A program made the translations under genes and the position numbers. The notes under the pieces are model-generated. The model had not been told where the DNA came from, ran no database searches, and saw only the letters and a list, made by a program, of their open reading frames with translations. A DNA stretch of 64,000 nucleotides from VRUE01 sp963747765 (GTDB lineage Bacteria > Actinomycetota > Thermoleophilia > Solirubrobacterales > 70-9), in the NCBI GenBank assembly GCA_963747765.1, contig CAVVGH010000003.1:13570-77569 (forward strand), in the 5' to 3' direction. Shown here one piece after another: positions 48,837-58,259 of this stretch (positions are counted from its first letter, which is position 1; every line of letters begins with the position of its first letter).

Positions 48837-51800
48837 TCACGCAGCGAGCGCTTCGGGGCCCAGGACGTGTCCCAGCTCCGCCCGCAGACCGCTCGAAGCC
48901 CGCACCTTGTAACGGTCCCCGAGCTTCAGGACGGTGAGCTTTCCGCCCCCGTTGCGGATCACCAGGTGCACGTCGGCTTCTCCCTGATGGTGTTCGAAAA
49001 CTTCCTTCAGCTGGTCGACCATGCCGGCCCGGCCCAGGTCGGCCGCGTCGATGGTCAGTCGCACCGGCTCCAGTGCGGCGCTGCTCATCGTCTTGGCGCG
49101 GGCGATCTCTGTCTCGTCGGCCTGGAACCGCTCGGCCTCCTGCACAACCAACTTTGTCTCACCGCGCTCCTTGTGGTCGATCCGGCCCCTGACGAGAACC
49201 ACCGCGTCCGGTGCGATCGCCGCGGCACTTGAAGCCTCGTCGGCCTTGAAGACAAGCAACTCGACCTGGCCCTCGACATCGTCGAGCGTCGCAAACATCA
49301 TCTGGGTGCCGTTCTTCGTCCGGACCTTCTTGCAATCGACGACAATTCCCCCCACCGTCACCCAGGCCCCGTCGGGCTTGGCGCCCAGCTCGCCGAGCGT
49401 GCAATCGGCGCGCGCCCGCAGCGCGTCTCGGACTTCGGAGAGCGGATGCGAAGACAGGAAGGTGCCGAGCGTCTCCTTCTCCATCGCGAGCAGCTCGCGC
49501 CGGTCGAACTCGGCAGCGGAGATCGGCGGACGGTGATGCGAGCGCGATGGTCCCTCTCCCTCCCCCCCGGCCTCGCCGCCGACGTCGAAGATCGAGCCCT
49601 GGCCCAGCTGCGCGTCCTCCTGCGCTTTCTGCCCAGCCGACTGAGCCGCCAGCAGCGTCTCCAGCATGCCTTTGCGGGTCGCCCCCGTGGAATCGAGCGC
49701 GCCGCATTTGACCAGGCATTCGATCGCTCGTTTGTTCACCGCCCGCGCATCGACCCTCTCGCAGAAGTCCCAGATCGAGGTGATCGGGCCATCCTCCCTC
49801 GCCCGCAGGATCGCGTCGACCGCGGCGCGGCCCACGTTCTTGACCGCATCGAGCCCGAAGCGAATCGCGTTTTCGCTGACGACGAAGCCGTGGTGGGACG
49901 AGTTGACGTCGGGCGGCAGCACCTCAATGCCCATCTCCTCGCAGCGGTTCACGAAGAAGGGGACCTTGTCCTTGGTGTTCATCACCGAGGAGATCACCGC
50001 CGCCATGTACTCCGCCGGATAGTTGGCCTTGAGATAGGCCGTGCGGTAGGAGGTCAGCCCGTAGCAGGCCGCGTGGGACTTGTTGAAGGAATAGTCGGCG
50101 GCGGCTTCGTTCAGCTTCCAGAGGTCCTGCGCCACGTTGGGGGCAGTGCCCGACTTGGCCAGCCCCTGCATGAATTTGTCCTTCATCGTCGCCATCAGGT
50201 CGCGTTTCTTCTTGCCGATCGCCTTGCGCAGGTCGTCCGCCTCGGCACCTGAGAAGCCGGCCATCGAGCGGGCGATCGCCATCAGCTGCTCTTGGTAGAT
50301 CACGCAGCCATGCGTCTCCTCGGTGATCGCCCGCAGCCGGGGGTCTGGATAGCGCACGCTCGAGGGGTTCTTCTTGCCTCTCGCGTATGCGGGGATGTAC
50401 GCCATCGCGCCGGGCCGGTAGAGAGCACCGAGCGCGACGATGTCCGCGAACTCGGTTGGGCCGACCCTGCGCAGGGCATCTCGCATCCCCTCCGACTCGA
50501 ACTGGAAGACCCCGGTCGAGTTGCCCTCCGCGAGCATCGCGTAGGTCTTCGCGTCGTCGATCGGGATCGTCTCGATGTCGACCGTCTCGCCGCGCGAGCG
50601 CTCGATGATGTCGATCGCGTCCTCGATCACGTCGAGGTTGCGCAGACCGAGGAAGTCCATCTTCAGCAGGCCGATCTCCTCGATCGGGCCCATCGAGTAC
50701 TGGGTGACGATCTTGTACTGGCGCTCAGGTTTGCCCCCGTTCCCGTTCCCGTTCTCGCTCACACCGGCGGGGGCACTGCGATCCTCCGCGAGCTGCAGGG
50801 GAACGATCTCCTGCAGCGGCCGGTCGGCGATCACCACGGCTGCCGCGTGGATCGAGTTGTTGCGGATGATCCCCTCCAGCCCCCTGGCGACGTCGATGAT
50901 CCGCTTTGCGTCCGGCTCGGCATCGTAGGTCTTGCGCAGCTCCTGGCCGGGCTTGAGACACTCACCGAACGAGGGGCTGCGGCCCATGATCGGCTCCGGG
51001 ATCTGCTTGGCGAGGCGGTCACCGCTGCCGTAGTCGAAGCCGAGCACACGGGCTGCGTCGCGGGTCGCCGCGCGCGGGGCCATGGTGCCAAAGGTGATGA
51101 TCTGCGCAACCGACTCCCGGCCGTATTTCTCAGCCACGTAGCGGATCACCCGCTCGCGTCCCCGCACCGAGAAGTCGATGTCGATATCGGGCATCGACTT
51201 GCGGCCGGGGTTGAGAAAGCGCTCGAAGAGCAGGTCGTTGGCCAGCGGATCGAGGTCGGTGATGTTGAGGATGTAGGAGACGATCGAGCCGGCGGCCGAG
51301 CCGCGCCCGGGACCCACCGCAATTCCGTTCTCCTTGGCGAAGCGGACAAAGTCCCAAACGATCAGGAAATAGGAGGAGAAGCCCATCTCCTCGATCACGC
51401 CGAGCTCGAAGTCGAGCCGCTCGACGGCGTCCGCAGGAGGGGGGTCGCCGTAGCGGGCGCGCAGACCCTCGCCGGCAAGCCGTCGCAACATCTCCTCAGG
51501 CTCCGAACCGTCCGGGGTCGGATAGCGCGGCAGCAGCAGCTTGCCCAGCTCGATCTCCACCTCACAGCGCTCCGCGATCTCCACCGTGCTCGCCACCGCC
51601 TCCGGCCACTCGGCAAACGACTCAGCCATTTCCTCGGAGCTCTTCAGGTAGAACTCGTTCGTGTCGAAGCTCAGCTTCGGTGACTCCATGGTGGACTTCG
51701 TCTGCACGCAGAGCAGCGCCGCGTGATTGTCGAAGTCCTCGCGCCGCAGGTAGTGGACGTCAGCCGTCCCAACAAGGGGACGGTTCAGCTCTCGGGCGAA

Positions 51801-52382
51801 ACGAACGATGCCCTCGTTTGCCTTGTCCTGCTCGGCGAGCTTGTTCTTCTGAACCTCGAAGTAGACATGCTCGGGACCGAACACCTGGCTCAGATCGTCC
51901 AGATGCGCCCGTGCATCGTCGGGACGCTCCTCCACGAGACGCCGGCAGAAGCGAGACTGCAGACACCCGGTCAGGGCGATGACCCCCTCCGAATGCCTAC
52001 CGAGCAGCTCCAGGTCGACGTTGGCCTTGCCGCGCGAGAAGCCCTCGAGAAATCCGGCCGAAGTGAGCTGGACCAGATTCTCGAATCCGATCCGACTCTC
52101 AGCCAGGAGCGTCAGGTGGTTGCGCTCGTACCGGGGCTGCCCCTTGACCGCCTCGCGGTCGTCCACGAAGTAGGCCTCGAGCCCGATGATCGGCTTGATC
52201 CCGTGTTTCTTGCATGCCTTGTAGAGATCGACCGCGCCGTTCATCACCCCGTGGTCAGTCAGTCCGAGCGCCGGCTGTCCCAGCTGCGCGGCCCGTTCCG
52301 CCATCGCATCGATCTTGCAGGCGCCATCGAGCAGCGAGTACTCGCTGTGGGCATGGAGATGTGCTGCAACCGGCCTGCTCAT
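48837..52382 (-). CDS. dnaE: DNA polymerase III alpha subunit
   Basis: 1181 residues. Main replicative polymerase. The PHP domain opens with HLHAHSEYSLLDGACKIDAM; the polymerase core carries GPGRGSAAGSIVSYILNITD and the catalytic PDIDIDFSVRGRERVIRYVA, YQEQLMAIARSMAGFSGAEA and FNKSHAACYGLTSYRTAYLK; the helix-hairpin-helix and OB region (VTVGGIVVDCKKVRTKNGTQ) close it. Length and the C-terminal OB/tail put it in the DnaE1 (replicative) group. GAGG 6 nt upstream supports ATG 52382. Confidence 0.96.
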   Translation of the reverse strand: MSRPVAAHLHAHSEYSLLDGACKIDAMAERAAQLGQPALGLTDHGVMNGAVDLYKACKKHGIKPIIGLEAYFVDDREAVKGQPRYERNHLTLLAESRIGFENLVQLTSAGFLEGFSRGKANVDLELLGRHSEGVIALTGCLQSRFCRRLVEERPDDARAHLDDLSQVFGPEHVYFEVQKNKLAEQDKANEGIVRFARELNRPLVGTADVHYLRREDFDNHAALLCVQTKSTMESPKLSFDTNEFYLKSSEEMAESFAEWPEAVASTVEIAERCEVEIELGKLLLPRYPTPDGSEPEEMLRRLAGEGLRARYGDPPPADAVERLDFELGVIEEMGFSSYFLIVWDFVRFAKENGIAVGPGRGSAAGSIVSYILNITDLDPLANDLLFERFLNPGRKSMPDIDIDFSVRGRERVIRYVAEKYGRESVAQIITFGTMAPRAATRDAARVLGFDYGSGDRLAKQIPEPIMGRSPSFGECLKPGQELRKTYDAEPDAKRIIDVARGLEGIIRNNSIHAAAVVIADRPLQEIVPLQLAEDRSAPAGVSENGNGNGGKPERQYKIVTQYSMGPIEEIGLLKMDFLGLRNLDVIEDAIDIIERSRGETVDIETIPIDDAKTYAMLAEGNSTGVFQFESEGMRDALRRVGPTEFADIVALGALYRPGAMAYIPAYARGKKNPSSVRYPDPRLRAITEETHGCVIYQEQLMAIARSMAGFSGAEADDLRKAIGKKKRDLMATMKDKFMQGLAKSGTAPNVAQDLWKLNEAAADYSFNKSHAACYGLTSYRTAYLKANYPAEYMAAVISSVMNTKDKVPFFVNRCEEMGIEVLPPDVNSSHHGFVVSENAIRFGLDAVKNVGRAAVDAILRAREDGPITSIWDFCERVDARAVNKRAIECLVKCGALDSTGATRKGMLETLLAAQSAGQKAQEDAQLGQGSIFDVGGEAGGEGEGPSRSHHRPPISAAEFDRRELLAMEKETLGTFLSSHPLSEVRDALRARADCTLGELGAKPDGAWVTVGGIVVDCKKVRTKNGTQMMFATLDDVEGQVELLVFKADEASSAAAIAPDAVVLVRGRIDHKERGETKLVVQEAERFQADETEIARAKTMSSAALEPVRLTIDAADLGRAGMVDQLKEVFEHHQGEADVHLVIRNGGGKLTVLKLGDRYKVRASSGLRAELGHVLGPEALAA

Positions 52383-52774
52383 CGGGTGCCTCGATCATGT
52401 CAAGCGGATCAGATGCCACCGGCCCCTCGGCGCGCGTCTTCCGCGCTATCTCCGCGACTAATTCGGCGCGATCCGCGAAGCAGGGCTCCGGCGAGCCGTT
52501 GGCGCCCCGCTCGCGCCCGGGTTAAGTGCGAGGATCGCCCCCTGCGCTACCTGGTCTCACCGCTCGTCATGGCCCTGGCGCTGGCCGTACCGGCCTGCGG
52601 GGGCGCCTCGCGGCCTGCCGATTCGGGGAATCGGGCCACCGCACAGCCCTGCCCGCGGTCGCCACGAGTCGCCGCATGACGAAGCTGTCGGGACGAAGCC
52701 CAAAGACGATTGCCGCCGGAGATTCGGGAAGAGCGTCGGTGACGAGCCACTCCGCTCGGACAGGCCGTCCCGGG
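52383..52774. other. 392-bp gap with a possible lipoprotein remnant
   Basis: Between dnaE and the GGDEF-EAL gene. The only suggestive frame is rightward 52569-52679, MALALAVPACGGASRPADSG and a short tail: it has a lipobox-like VPACGG but no ribosome site and only 36 codons, so it may be the remnant of a lipoprotein gene. GC-rich with no clear promoter or terminator. Confidence 0.35.
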
Positions 52775-55423
52775 TCAGGCCGGGTCCGACGACCAGTCGC
52801 TTGCGCCGGCGAGCGTCAGTGGGTCCGAGCCGGACGCCTCGGGCTCGCTCGCTACCGGCCTACCGACGTGGAATCCCTGGGCGTAGTCGACGCCGAGATC
52901 CTTGACCAGCGCCAACGTCTCGCCGTCCTCGACCCCCTCGGCGACGGTCTGCTGACCCAGTCCCCGGGCAATCGCGACGATGGCGCGCACGAGCTGCTGG
53001 TCGGCTGGATTTCGCTTCAGGTCGCGGATGAACTCGATGTCGATCTTCAGATATTGAGCCGGAATGTGCTTGAGGTAGGTGAACGAACTGAAGCCGGTCC
53101 CGAAGTCGTCCAGCGACAAACTGCAGCCGAGATCCCTTACACGCCGGGCAAAATCCTGCGCGTCTCCCATGTTCGCAACCGCCGCCGTCTCGGTGATCTC
53201 GAAGTTGAAGAAAGAGGGATCCAGACCGGACTGCACCGCCTTCTCCAGGGCCTGGATGTAGCGCGGATCGGTCAGCGAGCGCGCCGAGACGTTGATGGCA
53301 ACCGTTCGACGATGCCGCACCAGCTCGATGGCCTTGGTCAGGACAAGCAGGTCGATCTCGTAGATCAGGCCGAATCTCTCCGCGGGGGGCAGGAACGACG
53401 CCGGCAGGATCTTGTCGCCATGGTCATCCAGCATCCTCACCAGCAACTCCTCGCGAACCGCCTTGCCGGTTCTCACATCGACAATCGGCTGCGCGTAGAC
53501 AACCAGCCGGTCGTCGTCAATCGCGCGGCGGATCCGCTCCACCCAGCTCAGGGCGTGGGCGTTGCGGCCCGAGTAGGCCACCGCCGTCCCGCCCCCTGCC
53601 TCCTTCGCTTCATAGAGCGCAACGTCGGCGGCAACTACCAGCTCGTCCGGGTTGCGCTCGCTCGCGCCGTCGAAGGTCGCAATGCCGATGCTGGCCCCGA
53701 CGCTCGGGCTCGTCTGGGCGCGGATCGCGGCGATCATTTCGTTGGCCAACGCCAGCCCGCCCGCCTTGTCGGCCTCTCGCAGCAGCACCGCGAACTCATC
53801 GCCGCCGATCCGCGCGACGACATCTGTCTCGCGAACCTTGCCGCGCACAACCGTGCCGATGTCGCAGAGCAGTTTGTCTCCGATCGGGTGCCCATACGAA
53901 TCGTTGACGAACTTGAACGAGTCGACGTCGACCAGCATCAGCACACCGGGCCGGGAATAGCGCATCGAGTAGCTCAGCTGATTCGAGACCTCCTCTTCGA
54001 AGCGACGCCGGTTGACAAGCCCGGTGAGACTGTCGTGGTCGGCCTGGTGGCGCAGCTGCTCGCGCAGCTTGCGCAAGTGAGTGACGTCGTCGAACACGGT
54101 GACCGCGCCGGCGATGTGGCCGCCCTCTCTAATTGGAGCGGCCGTGTAGTGAACGGCGAGCGAGGAACCGTCCTTCCGCCAGAACAGCTCGTCGGTCACC
54201 CGCTGTGTGGCGCCCTCGGTCAGGGACCTCGCGGTCGGGCACTGTGAGCTGGGATACGGGGAGCCGTTGGCCCGGCTGTGGTGGAAGAGGTTGTGAGCGC
54301 ACCGACCGAGAACCTCCTGCAGGGAATAGCCGAGCATGCTCAACGCGGCCGGATTGGCGTAGGTGACCCTACCCGCCAGATCGGTGCGGAAAATGCCCTC
54401 GCCCGCGGCGCCGATGATTCCCTCGTTGTCTCGTGCCAGGCGCTCGTTCTCCCTGATCGAGAGGAGAAAGCGGATCATGATCAGGCACGGCACCAGCGCC
54501 GCGACGACGATCACGCCAGGATCCTGGCTGCCGCTGGCATACGCCTCGTCGAGTAACAGCGCGAGTGCGATGCCGAACGACACCACGGTCGTCACGTAGA
54601 GCGGGTAGCCGCGCAGCGCCCGCACCTCGCGCAGCGAGCTCGGCAGGAGGCAGGACAGCCCGATCAACAGCAGCCCAGCCGACCAGCCGGTGTCGAGAGC
54701 ATTGCCCGGCGCGCGCATCTGGTCGATGGTGAGGAGATTGACGTTGAGGAAATCCGCGGCGAGCAGGACCGCGACACCCAGGAACATCAGCAGGTAGGCG
54801 CCGCCCACCCTGCAGCGGCTCTGGATAGCGAGGATGACGAGGACAATTGCGATGCCGAGGTCGAGAACCGAGTACGAGAGCTGCCAACCAAGCGGGTCCG
54901 TGGCGTTGCTGACCTCGACCAGCGAATCGAACAGCAGGTCGTAGGCCACCGCGCCAAGTGCTGTGGCGATGATCGCGGCGTCGAGCGAGATGCCCAGTCG
55001 GTGGTCCTCGCGCTGCTCCCTGACGAGCAACGCAATCGACGCGAGGATGCATGGATAAGCCGCGAGCCAGAACAGGTCGGCAACCGACGGAAAGCTGTCG
55101 ACGGCTCTCTCAACGAAGAAGAAGTAGCCCTCGCCCACCGCATAGCTCAGAAGCCCAGCGCCGAGCACCAGCCACGGGAGCCGCACCCGACCATCCCGTC
55201 CGCCGATACCGCGGAGGAGCGTGGCGGCCGCGGCCGCCAGAACCGTGGCGGTCACCAGCACCTCTGGTGCCTCTGGCTGCACCGCGCCATACCCGAACAC
55301 GCCGATCACGAGCAACGCCACCTGGAGGATCGCCGCGATTCCGAAGAGCAACCACGACGCCAGCTCGGCTGCCTGCCCGGGCAGGATTGCCTGCGGGTGT
55401 TTGTCTGCCTGGGAGGAAGCCAT
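52775..55423 (-). CDS. Membrane-anchored PAS-GGDEF-EAL cyclic-di-GMP protein
   Basis: 882 residues. About nine membrane segments occupy residues 20-325 (for example LASWLLFGIAAILQVALLVI). A PAS domain (about 335-450, VTYANPAALSMLGYSLQEVL) precedes GGDEF at about 455-615: active-site RIGGDEF (540-544) with an upstream RETD that fits the inhibitory I-site. The EAL domain (about 630-860) reads ELL where EAL is expected (659-661), but LDDFGTGFSSFTYLKHI and YLKIDIEFIRDLK are kept. Diguanylate cyclase activity is likely; phosphodiesterase activity uncertain. No c-di-GMP effector is visible next to it. Confidence 0.9.
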   Translation of the reverse strand: MASSQADKHPQAILPGQAAELASWLLFGIAAILQVALLVIGVFGYGAVQPEAPEVLVTATVLAAAAATLLRGIGGRDGRVRLPWLVLGAGLLSYAVGEGYFFFVERAVDSFPSVADLFWLAAYPCILASIALLVREQREDHRLGISLDAAIIATALGAVAYDLLFDSLVEVSNATDPLGWQLSYSVLDLGIAIVLVILAIQSRCRVGGAYLLMFLGVAVLLAADFLNVNLLTIDQMRAPGNALDTGWSAGLLLIGLSCLLPSSLREVRALRGYPLYVTTVVSFGIALALLLDEAYASGSQDPGVIVVAALVPCLIMIRFLLSIRENERLARDNEGIIGAAGEGIFRTDLAGRVTYANPAALSMLGYSLQEVLGRCAHNLFHHSRANGSPYPSSQCPTARSLTEGATQRVTDELFWRKDGSSLAVHYTAAPIREGGHIAGAVTVFDDVTHLRKLREQLRHQADHDSLTGLVNRRRFEEEVSNQLSYSMRYSRPGVLMLVDVDSFKFVNDSYGHPIGDKLLCDIGTVVRGKVRETDVVARIGGDEFAVLLREADKAGGLALANEMIAAIRAQTSPSVGASIGIATFDGASERNPDELVVAADVALYEAKEAGGGTAVAYSGRNAHALSWVERIRRAIDDDRLVVYAQPIVDVRTGKAVREELLVRMLDDHGDKILPASFLPPAERFGLIYEIDLLVLTKAIELVRHRRTVAINVSARSLTDPRYIQALEKAVQSGLDPSFFNFEITETAAVANMGDAQDFARRVRDLGCSLSLDDFGTGFSSFTYLKHIPAQYLKIDIEFIRDLKRNPADQQLVRAIVAIARGLGQQTVAEGVEDGETLALVKDLGVDYAQGFHVGRPVASEPEASGSDPLTLAGASDWSSDPA

Positions 55424-55538
55424 CGCGCGGTTTCATGGGTATCGGCCCAACTGCACGATGTGGATATCCGGGGAAACCCGCAGGCGAATTGCGGGAAACC
55501 ACGGACGCAAGCGCGCCTGGACCTACACTCCAGGGACG
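55424..55538. promoter_or_regulatory. Divergent promoter region between the GGDEF-EAL gene and the secreted-protein gene
   Basis: 115 bp. A -10-like TACACT (55523-55528) lies 10 nt before the rightward ATG, with CAGGGA near it. Nothing further recognised. Confidence 0.35.
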
Positions 55539-56315
55539 ATGCGACGCGCCCTGCTCACAGCGGCGATTGCGCTGCTTGCTCTTGCCGGGGCCGGAATCGC
55601 CCGCGGCGAGCTTGCCCAGCAGGGTGATCTGCGCCTGGCCTTCAACGGGCGTTTCGTGCCGCAGTCGCTGCCCCGCGACAGGCCCGCCCCTGTGACGGTG
55701 AACCTCACAGGCTCGGTCGCAACAGCCGACGGACAGCCTCCGCCGCAGTTGAGGCGCATCTCGATCGCCGTCAACCGTCACGGCAGCTTCTTCACGCGGG
55801 GCCTGCCGGTTTGCTCAGCCAGCCAGCTGGAGCAGACGTCCACCCGGGAGGCTCTGGCACGCTGTGCCGGTGCCCTTGTCGGTCGGGGGCGCTTCGGTGC
55901 CAACATCGACTTCCCGACCACCACGGCGCTTCCGGTCGAAGGCAAGATGCTCGCCTTCAACAGCCGGGTCGGCCATCGGCAGGCGATCCTCATGCACATC
56001 CACGGCTGGCGACCAGTCCAGGCAACGTTCGTCCTGACCTTCACGGTCACCCACCCGAGGCACGGCACCTTTGGCACCGTGCTCACCGCAAAGATCCCCA
56101 AGCTTGCCTCAGACCTCGGCTACGTCACAGACGTCTCGATGTCGTTCGGGCGCCGCTACTCATACGGCGGCAAGCGGCGCAGCTTCCTCAGCGCAAGATG
56201 TGCCACACCGCTGGGCTTCCCAGGCGCGGTCTTCAGCTTCGCGAGGGGCAGCTTCAGCTTCGCCGGCGGTCAGCGGCTGACCACCACACTGAGGCGCAAT
56301 TGCCGGGTTCGCTAA
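55539..56315 (+). CDS. Secreted protein, unrecognised
   Basis: 258 residues. A signal peptide is clear (MRRALLTAAIALLALAGAGI then ARGELAQ). The mature part is beta-rich in appearance, with PAPVTVNLTGSVATADGQPP near the start and three or four cysteines (VCSASQ, ARCAGALVG, SARCATPLG, RRNCRVR) that could form disulfides. It is basic at the C-terminus. I do not recognise a domain; similar lengths and the phrase VNLTG ... LRRISIAVN suggest an extracellular beta-sandwich protein. Confidence 0.75.
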   Translation: MRRALLTAAIALLALAGAGIARGELAQQGDLRLAFNGRFVPQSLPRDRPAPVTVNLTGSVATADGQPPPQLRRISIAVNRHGSFFTRGLPVCSASQLEQTSTREALARCAGALVGRGRFGANIDFPTTTALPVEGKMLAFNSRVGHRQAILMHIHGWRPVQATFVLTFTVTHPRHGTFGTVLTAKIPKLASDLGYVTDVSMSFGRRYSYGGKRRSFLSARCATPLGFPGAVFSFARGSFSFAGGQRLTTTLRRNCRVR

Positions 56316-56544
56316 GCGGCGATCCGCACTCCGATGTGGACGGCAAAGGGGAAGCGCGACCCGGCTCGGTGCGGCACTCGCCAGTCGCACGCGCGGGTTT
56401 TCGAGTGGACCCCCAGCGGCCCAGGCCAGGCCAGGCCGCGCTCTAGCCTCGATTCCCCGAAACGTTCCACCCGAAACCCTGAGCCGATGCTGCGATCACC
56501 AACTCGACCTCGAGCCTCGGGCACGTGATGGCCCCACCGCCCTT
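56316..56544. other. Gap before the repeat region
   Basis: 229 bp of GC-rich sequence with no gene. It includes CCCCGAAACGTTC (56455-56467), whose perfect reverse complement is at 57339-57351 and thus brackets the repeat region. Confidence 0.4.
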
Positions 56545-56640
56545 GCGCCGGGCGATATATCGCCGCATGTGGCCCATAAGTCGCCCGGCGCCAGGGCTTC
56601 CCCTGAAATCCTTGGACGGCGGGCGATATATCGCCGCAGG
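56545..56640 (+). repeat. GGGCGATATATCGCC-type hairpin repeats (two copies)
   Basis: Copy a (56545-56596): arms GCGCCGGGCGA and TCGCCCGGCGC, 11-bp perfect stem with a 25-nt loop containing CATGTGGCCCATAAG. Copy b (56621-56640) is only the left part, GGGCGATATATCGCCGCAGG. Confidence 0.7.
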
Positions 56641-56654
56641 TGTGTATCCGGTTG

Positions 56655-57140
56655 GCTCAGAGCTGCCCGGCCCAACGCGCCGCTCCGGCCACACCGCTCA
56701 AGGCCGAGCGGTCCATCCGTTCCCGACCTTCCCCGCCTCTTTCGTCACTGAGCTTGAAATCCCAAGCCTCCTGGCTCTCTGACGAGGAGCGCGGAGATGG
56801 CCCCGGGACCCAGGAGAGCACCTCGTTGACCGATGGAGACCTCCAACCCGAAACGAACTCCTCATTGATTGATGAGAGAGACAGCCCCTCCCTGTTTGCC
56901 CTCCTACCTGCAAGTAGGAGGGCAAACAGGGAGGGGGCTGGTAGGGGGCCCAGGCGGTCAGGGGCTACGGGTGTCGTTCCGCGAGGGTGTGGCCTAAAGG
57001 AGGCGGATACGAACTCCGTTCGCTGTGTCTGGGCCTAAAGGAGGCGGATACGAACTCCGTTCGCTGTCTGTGTCGCTGGGCGGTACAAATGACGAACGGA
57101 GCGGCTGGGGGGCCTGGGCAAAGCGGATACGCAGCATCGC
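56655..57140 (-). repeat. Composite hairpin-repeat element, locus 3 (inverted)
   Basis: Reverse complement of locus 1 in the same module order: GC-rich module CGCTCCGGCCACACCGCTCA (from about 56681), the block with GAGCACCTCGTTGACCGATG, CTCATTGATTGATGAG, the long hairpin (56882-56940), GGCCCAGGCGGTCAGGGGCT, and the CTCCGTTCG/CGAACGGAG hairpin unit ending at about 57106, then AAAGCGGATACGCAGCATC. A 39-bp stretch (CCTAAAGGAGGCGGATACG with CTCCGTTCGCTGTGTCTGGG) is duplicated in tandem near 56993-57070. No IS is present here. Confidence 0.8.
56882..56940 (+). repeat. Long hairpin of the composite element, copy 3
   Basis: Left arm CAGCCCCTCCCTGTTTGCCC, right arm ending AGGGAGGGGGCTG; loop ACCTGCAAGT. 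It has the longest uninterrupted pairing of the three copies. Confidence 0.85.
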
Positions 57141-57245
57141 CGCCTGTGGTCCATAGGTCGCCCGGCGCTGGGAGGTCCCCACGAACTGCTCCACGCGGGG
57201 CGATAAATCGGCGTCTGTGGCCCATAAGTCGCCCGGCGTCCCAGG
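57136..57245 (+). repeat. GGGCGATAAATCGGCG-type hairpin repeats (two more copies)
   Basis: Copy c (57136-57172) has only the right part (TGTGGTCCATAGGTCGCCCG). Copy d (57197-57245) has GGGGCGATAAATCGGCGTCT then GTGGCCCATAAGTCGCCC. They flank the composite element on the other side from copies a and b. Confidence 0.65.
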
Positions 57246-57357
57246 TGTGCGCCTTCCTCTGTCCTCGGAGATGGAGGCGCTGCCGGTGCAACGGGGCTCG
57301 GGAGCTGTCGGGGCGGAGCGGATGGCCGGTTGCCGGCCGAACGTTTCGGGGAGGTCA
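57246..57357. other. Gap after the repeat region
   Basis: 112 bp with no gene; it holds the second arm (57339-57351) of a 13-bp inverted repeat whose other arm is at 56455-56467. The PIG-L gene ends at 57358. Confidence 0.4.
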
Positions 57358-58143
57358 CTAGTCGAAAAGCACCGCGTTGCGGCTTGGATCGCAGAGAGGT
57401 TCGGCGGCGTCGAGCCAGCGAGGCCGCCCGAGGTACCAGCGACGGTCGACGAGAACCGCCTCGGTGAGGAGCTCAGCGAATCGTGCACCCTCCACCGCGG
57501 GGCCACCGAAGCCAAACAGCAGCTCCGGGGCGAGCAGCGCATTCATCTCGGCCCTGGCCCGAACCAGCCTGCGATAGTCGTTCCGGTCGACCTCTCCTCG
57601 ATGCGCGGCCAGCGCGGTGAGGATCTCCGCGAGGCGGGGCGCTCCGAAAATCGTGCCCAATGTTGGCTGCGGGAGTGAGCCCCATAGTGCCCACATCCAC
57701 CATCGCGGCGGCTCCGGCGCGCTGTGGCGAATCGCGTCGCGAGTCGCCAGGTGGACCATCCGGTGCCCGTGATGCCGATCCCCTGGGCCGGGTGAGACAA
57801 CGATGTTCGGCCTGACATCCTGAATCGCCCCGACCGCCAGTGCGGTCAGTTCGGCATGCGCGACCGCCGGATCGCAATCGAGCGAGATCGAAGCGGGCCG
57901 ACCCGGAACTCGCAACTCGAACCCGGCGAGCCGGCAGGCCTCACGCAACTCCGCCCCACGCCGGGCGCTTCGCTCCGGCCTGCCCAGGCTGCAGGGAACG
58001 TTGACCACCGTCCAGCCGGCATCACGGAGCGCCATCAGAGTTGCCGGCGCTCCGATCAGCTCGTCGTCCGGATGGGGCGCGAGGTGGAGCGCAACGCCTA
58101 CAGAGGTCTCGGTCCGCCCGCTCTGCCCTCGCTCTGCCTTCAC
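57358..58143 (-). CDS. PIG-L/LmbE-family deacetylase
   Basis: 261 residues. The N-terminal metal site VALHLAPHPDDELIGAPATL gives His and Asp ligands with the catalytic Asp, and VSPGPGDRHHGHRMVHLATR gives the second His. The family removes N-acetyl groups from GlcNAc-linked substrates (GlcNAc-PI, mycothiol precursor, bacillithiol precursor); in an actinobacterium MshB-like function is possible but residues specific to MshB cannot be confirmed by eye. GTG start at 58143. Confidence 0.85.
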   Translation of the reverse strand: MKAERGQSGRTETSVGVALHLAPHPDDELIGAPATLMALRDAGWTVVNVPCSLGRPERSARRGAELREACRLAGFELRVPGRPASISLDCDPAVAHAELTALAVGAIQDVRPNIVVSPGPGDRHHGHRMVHLATRDAIRHSAPEPPRWWMWALWGSLPQPTLGTIFGAPRLAEILTALAAHRGEVDRNDYRRLVRARAEMNALLAPELLFGFGGPAVEGARFAELLTEAVLVDRRWYLGRPRWLDAAEPLCDPSRNAVLFD

Positions 58144-58259
58144 AGCTGAAGGGTATGAGCGAAGGCAGCTCAGCCCCCATCCCGGCCTTCCCAGCAGTCC
58201 TTAGATCAAACGTCCGTGAAGGTTGTCGTATGCACTAGTACAGCCGATGAAAGGGACAC

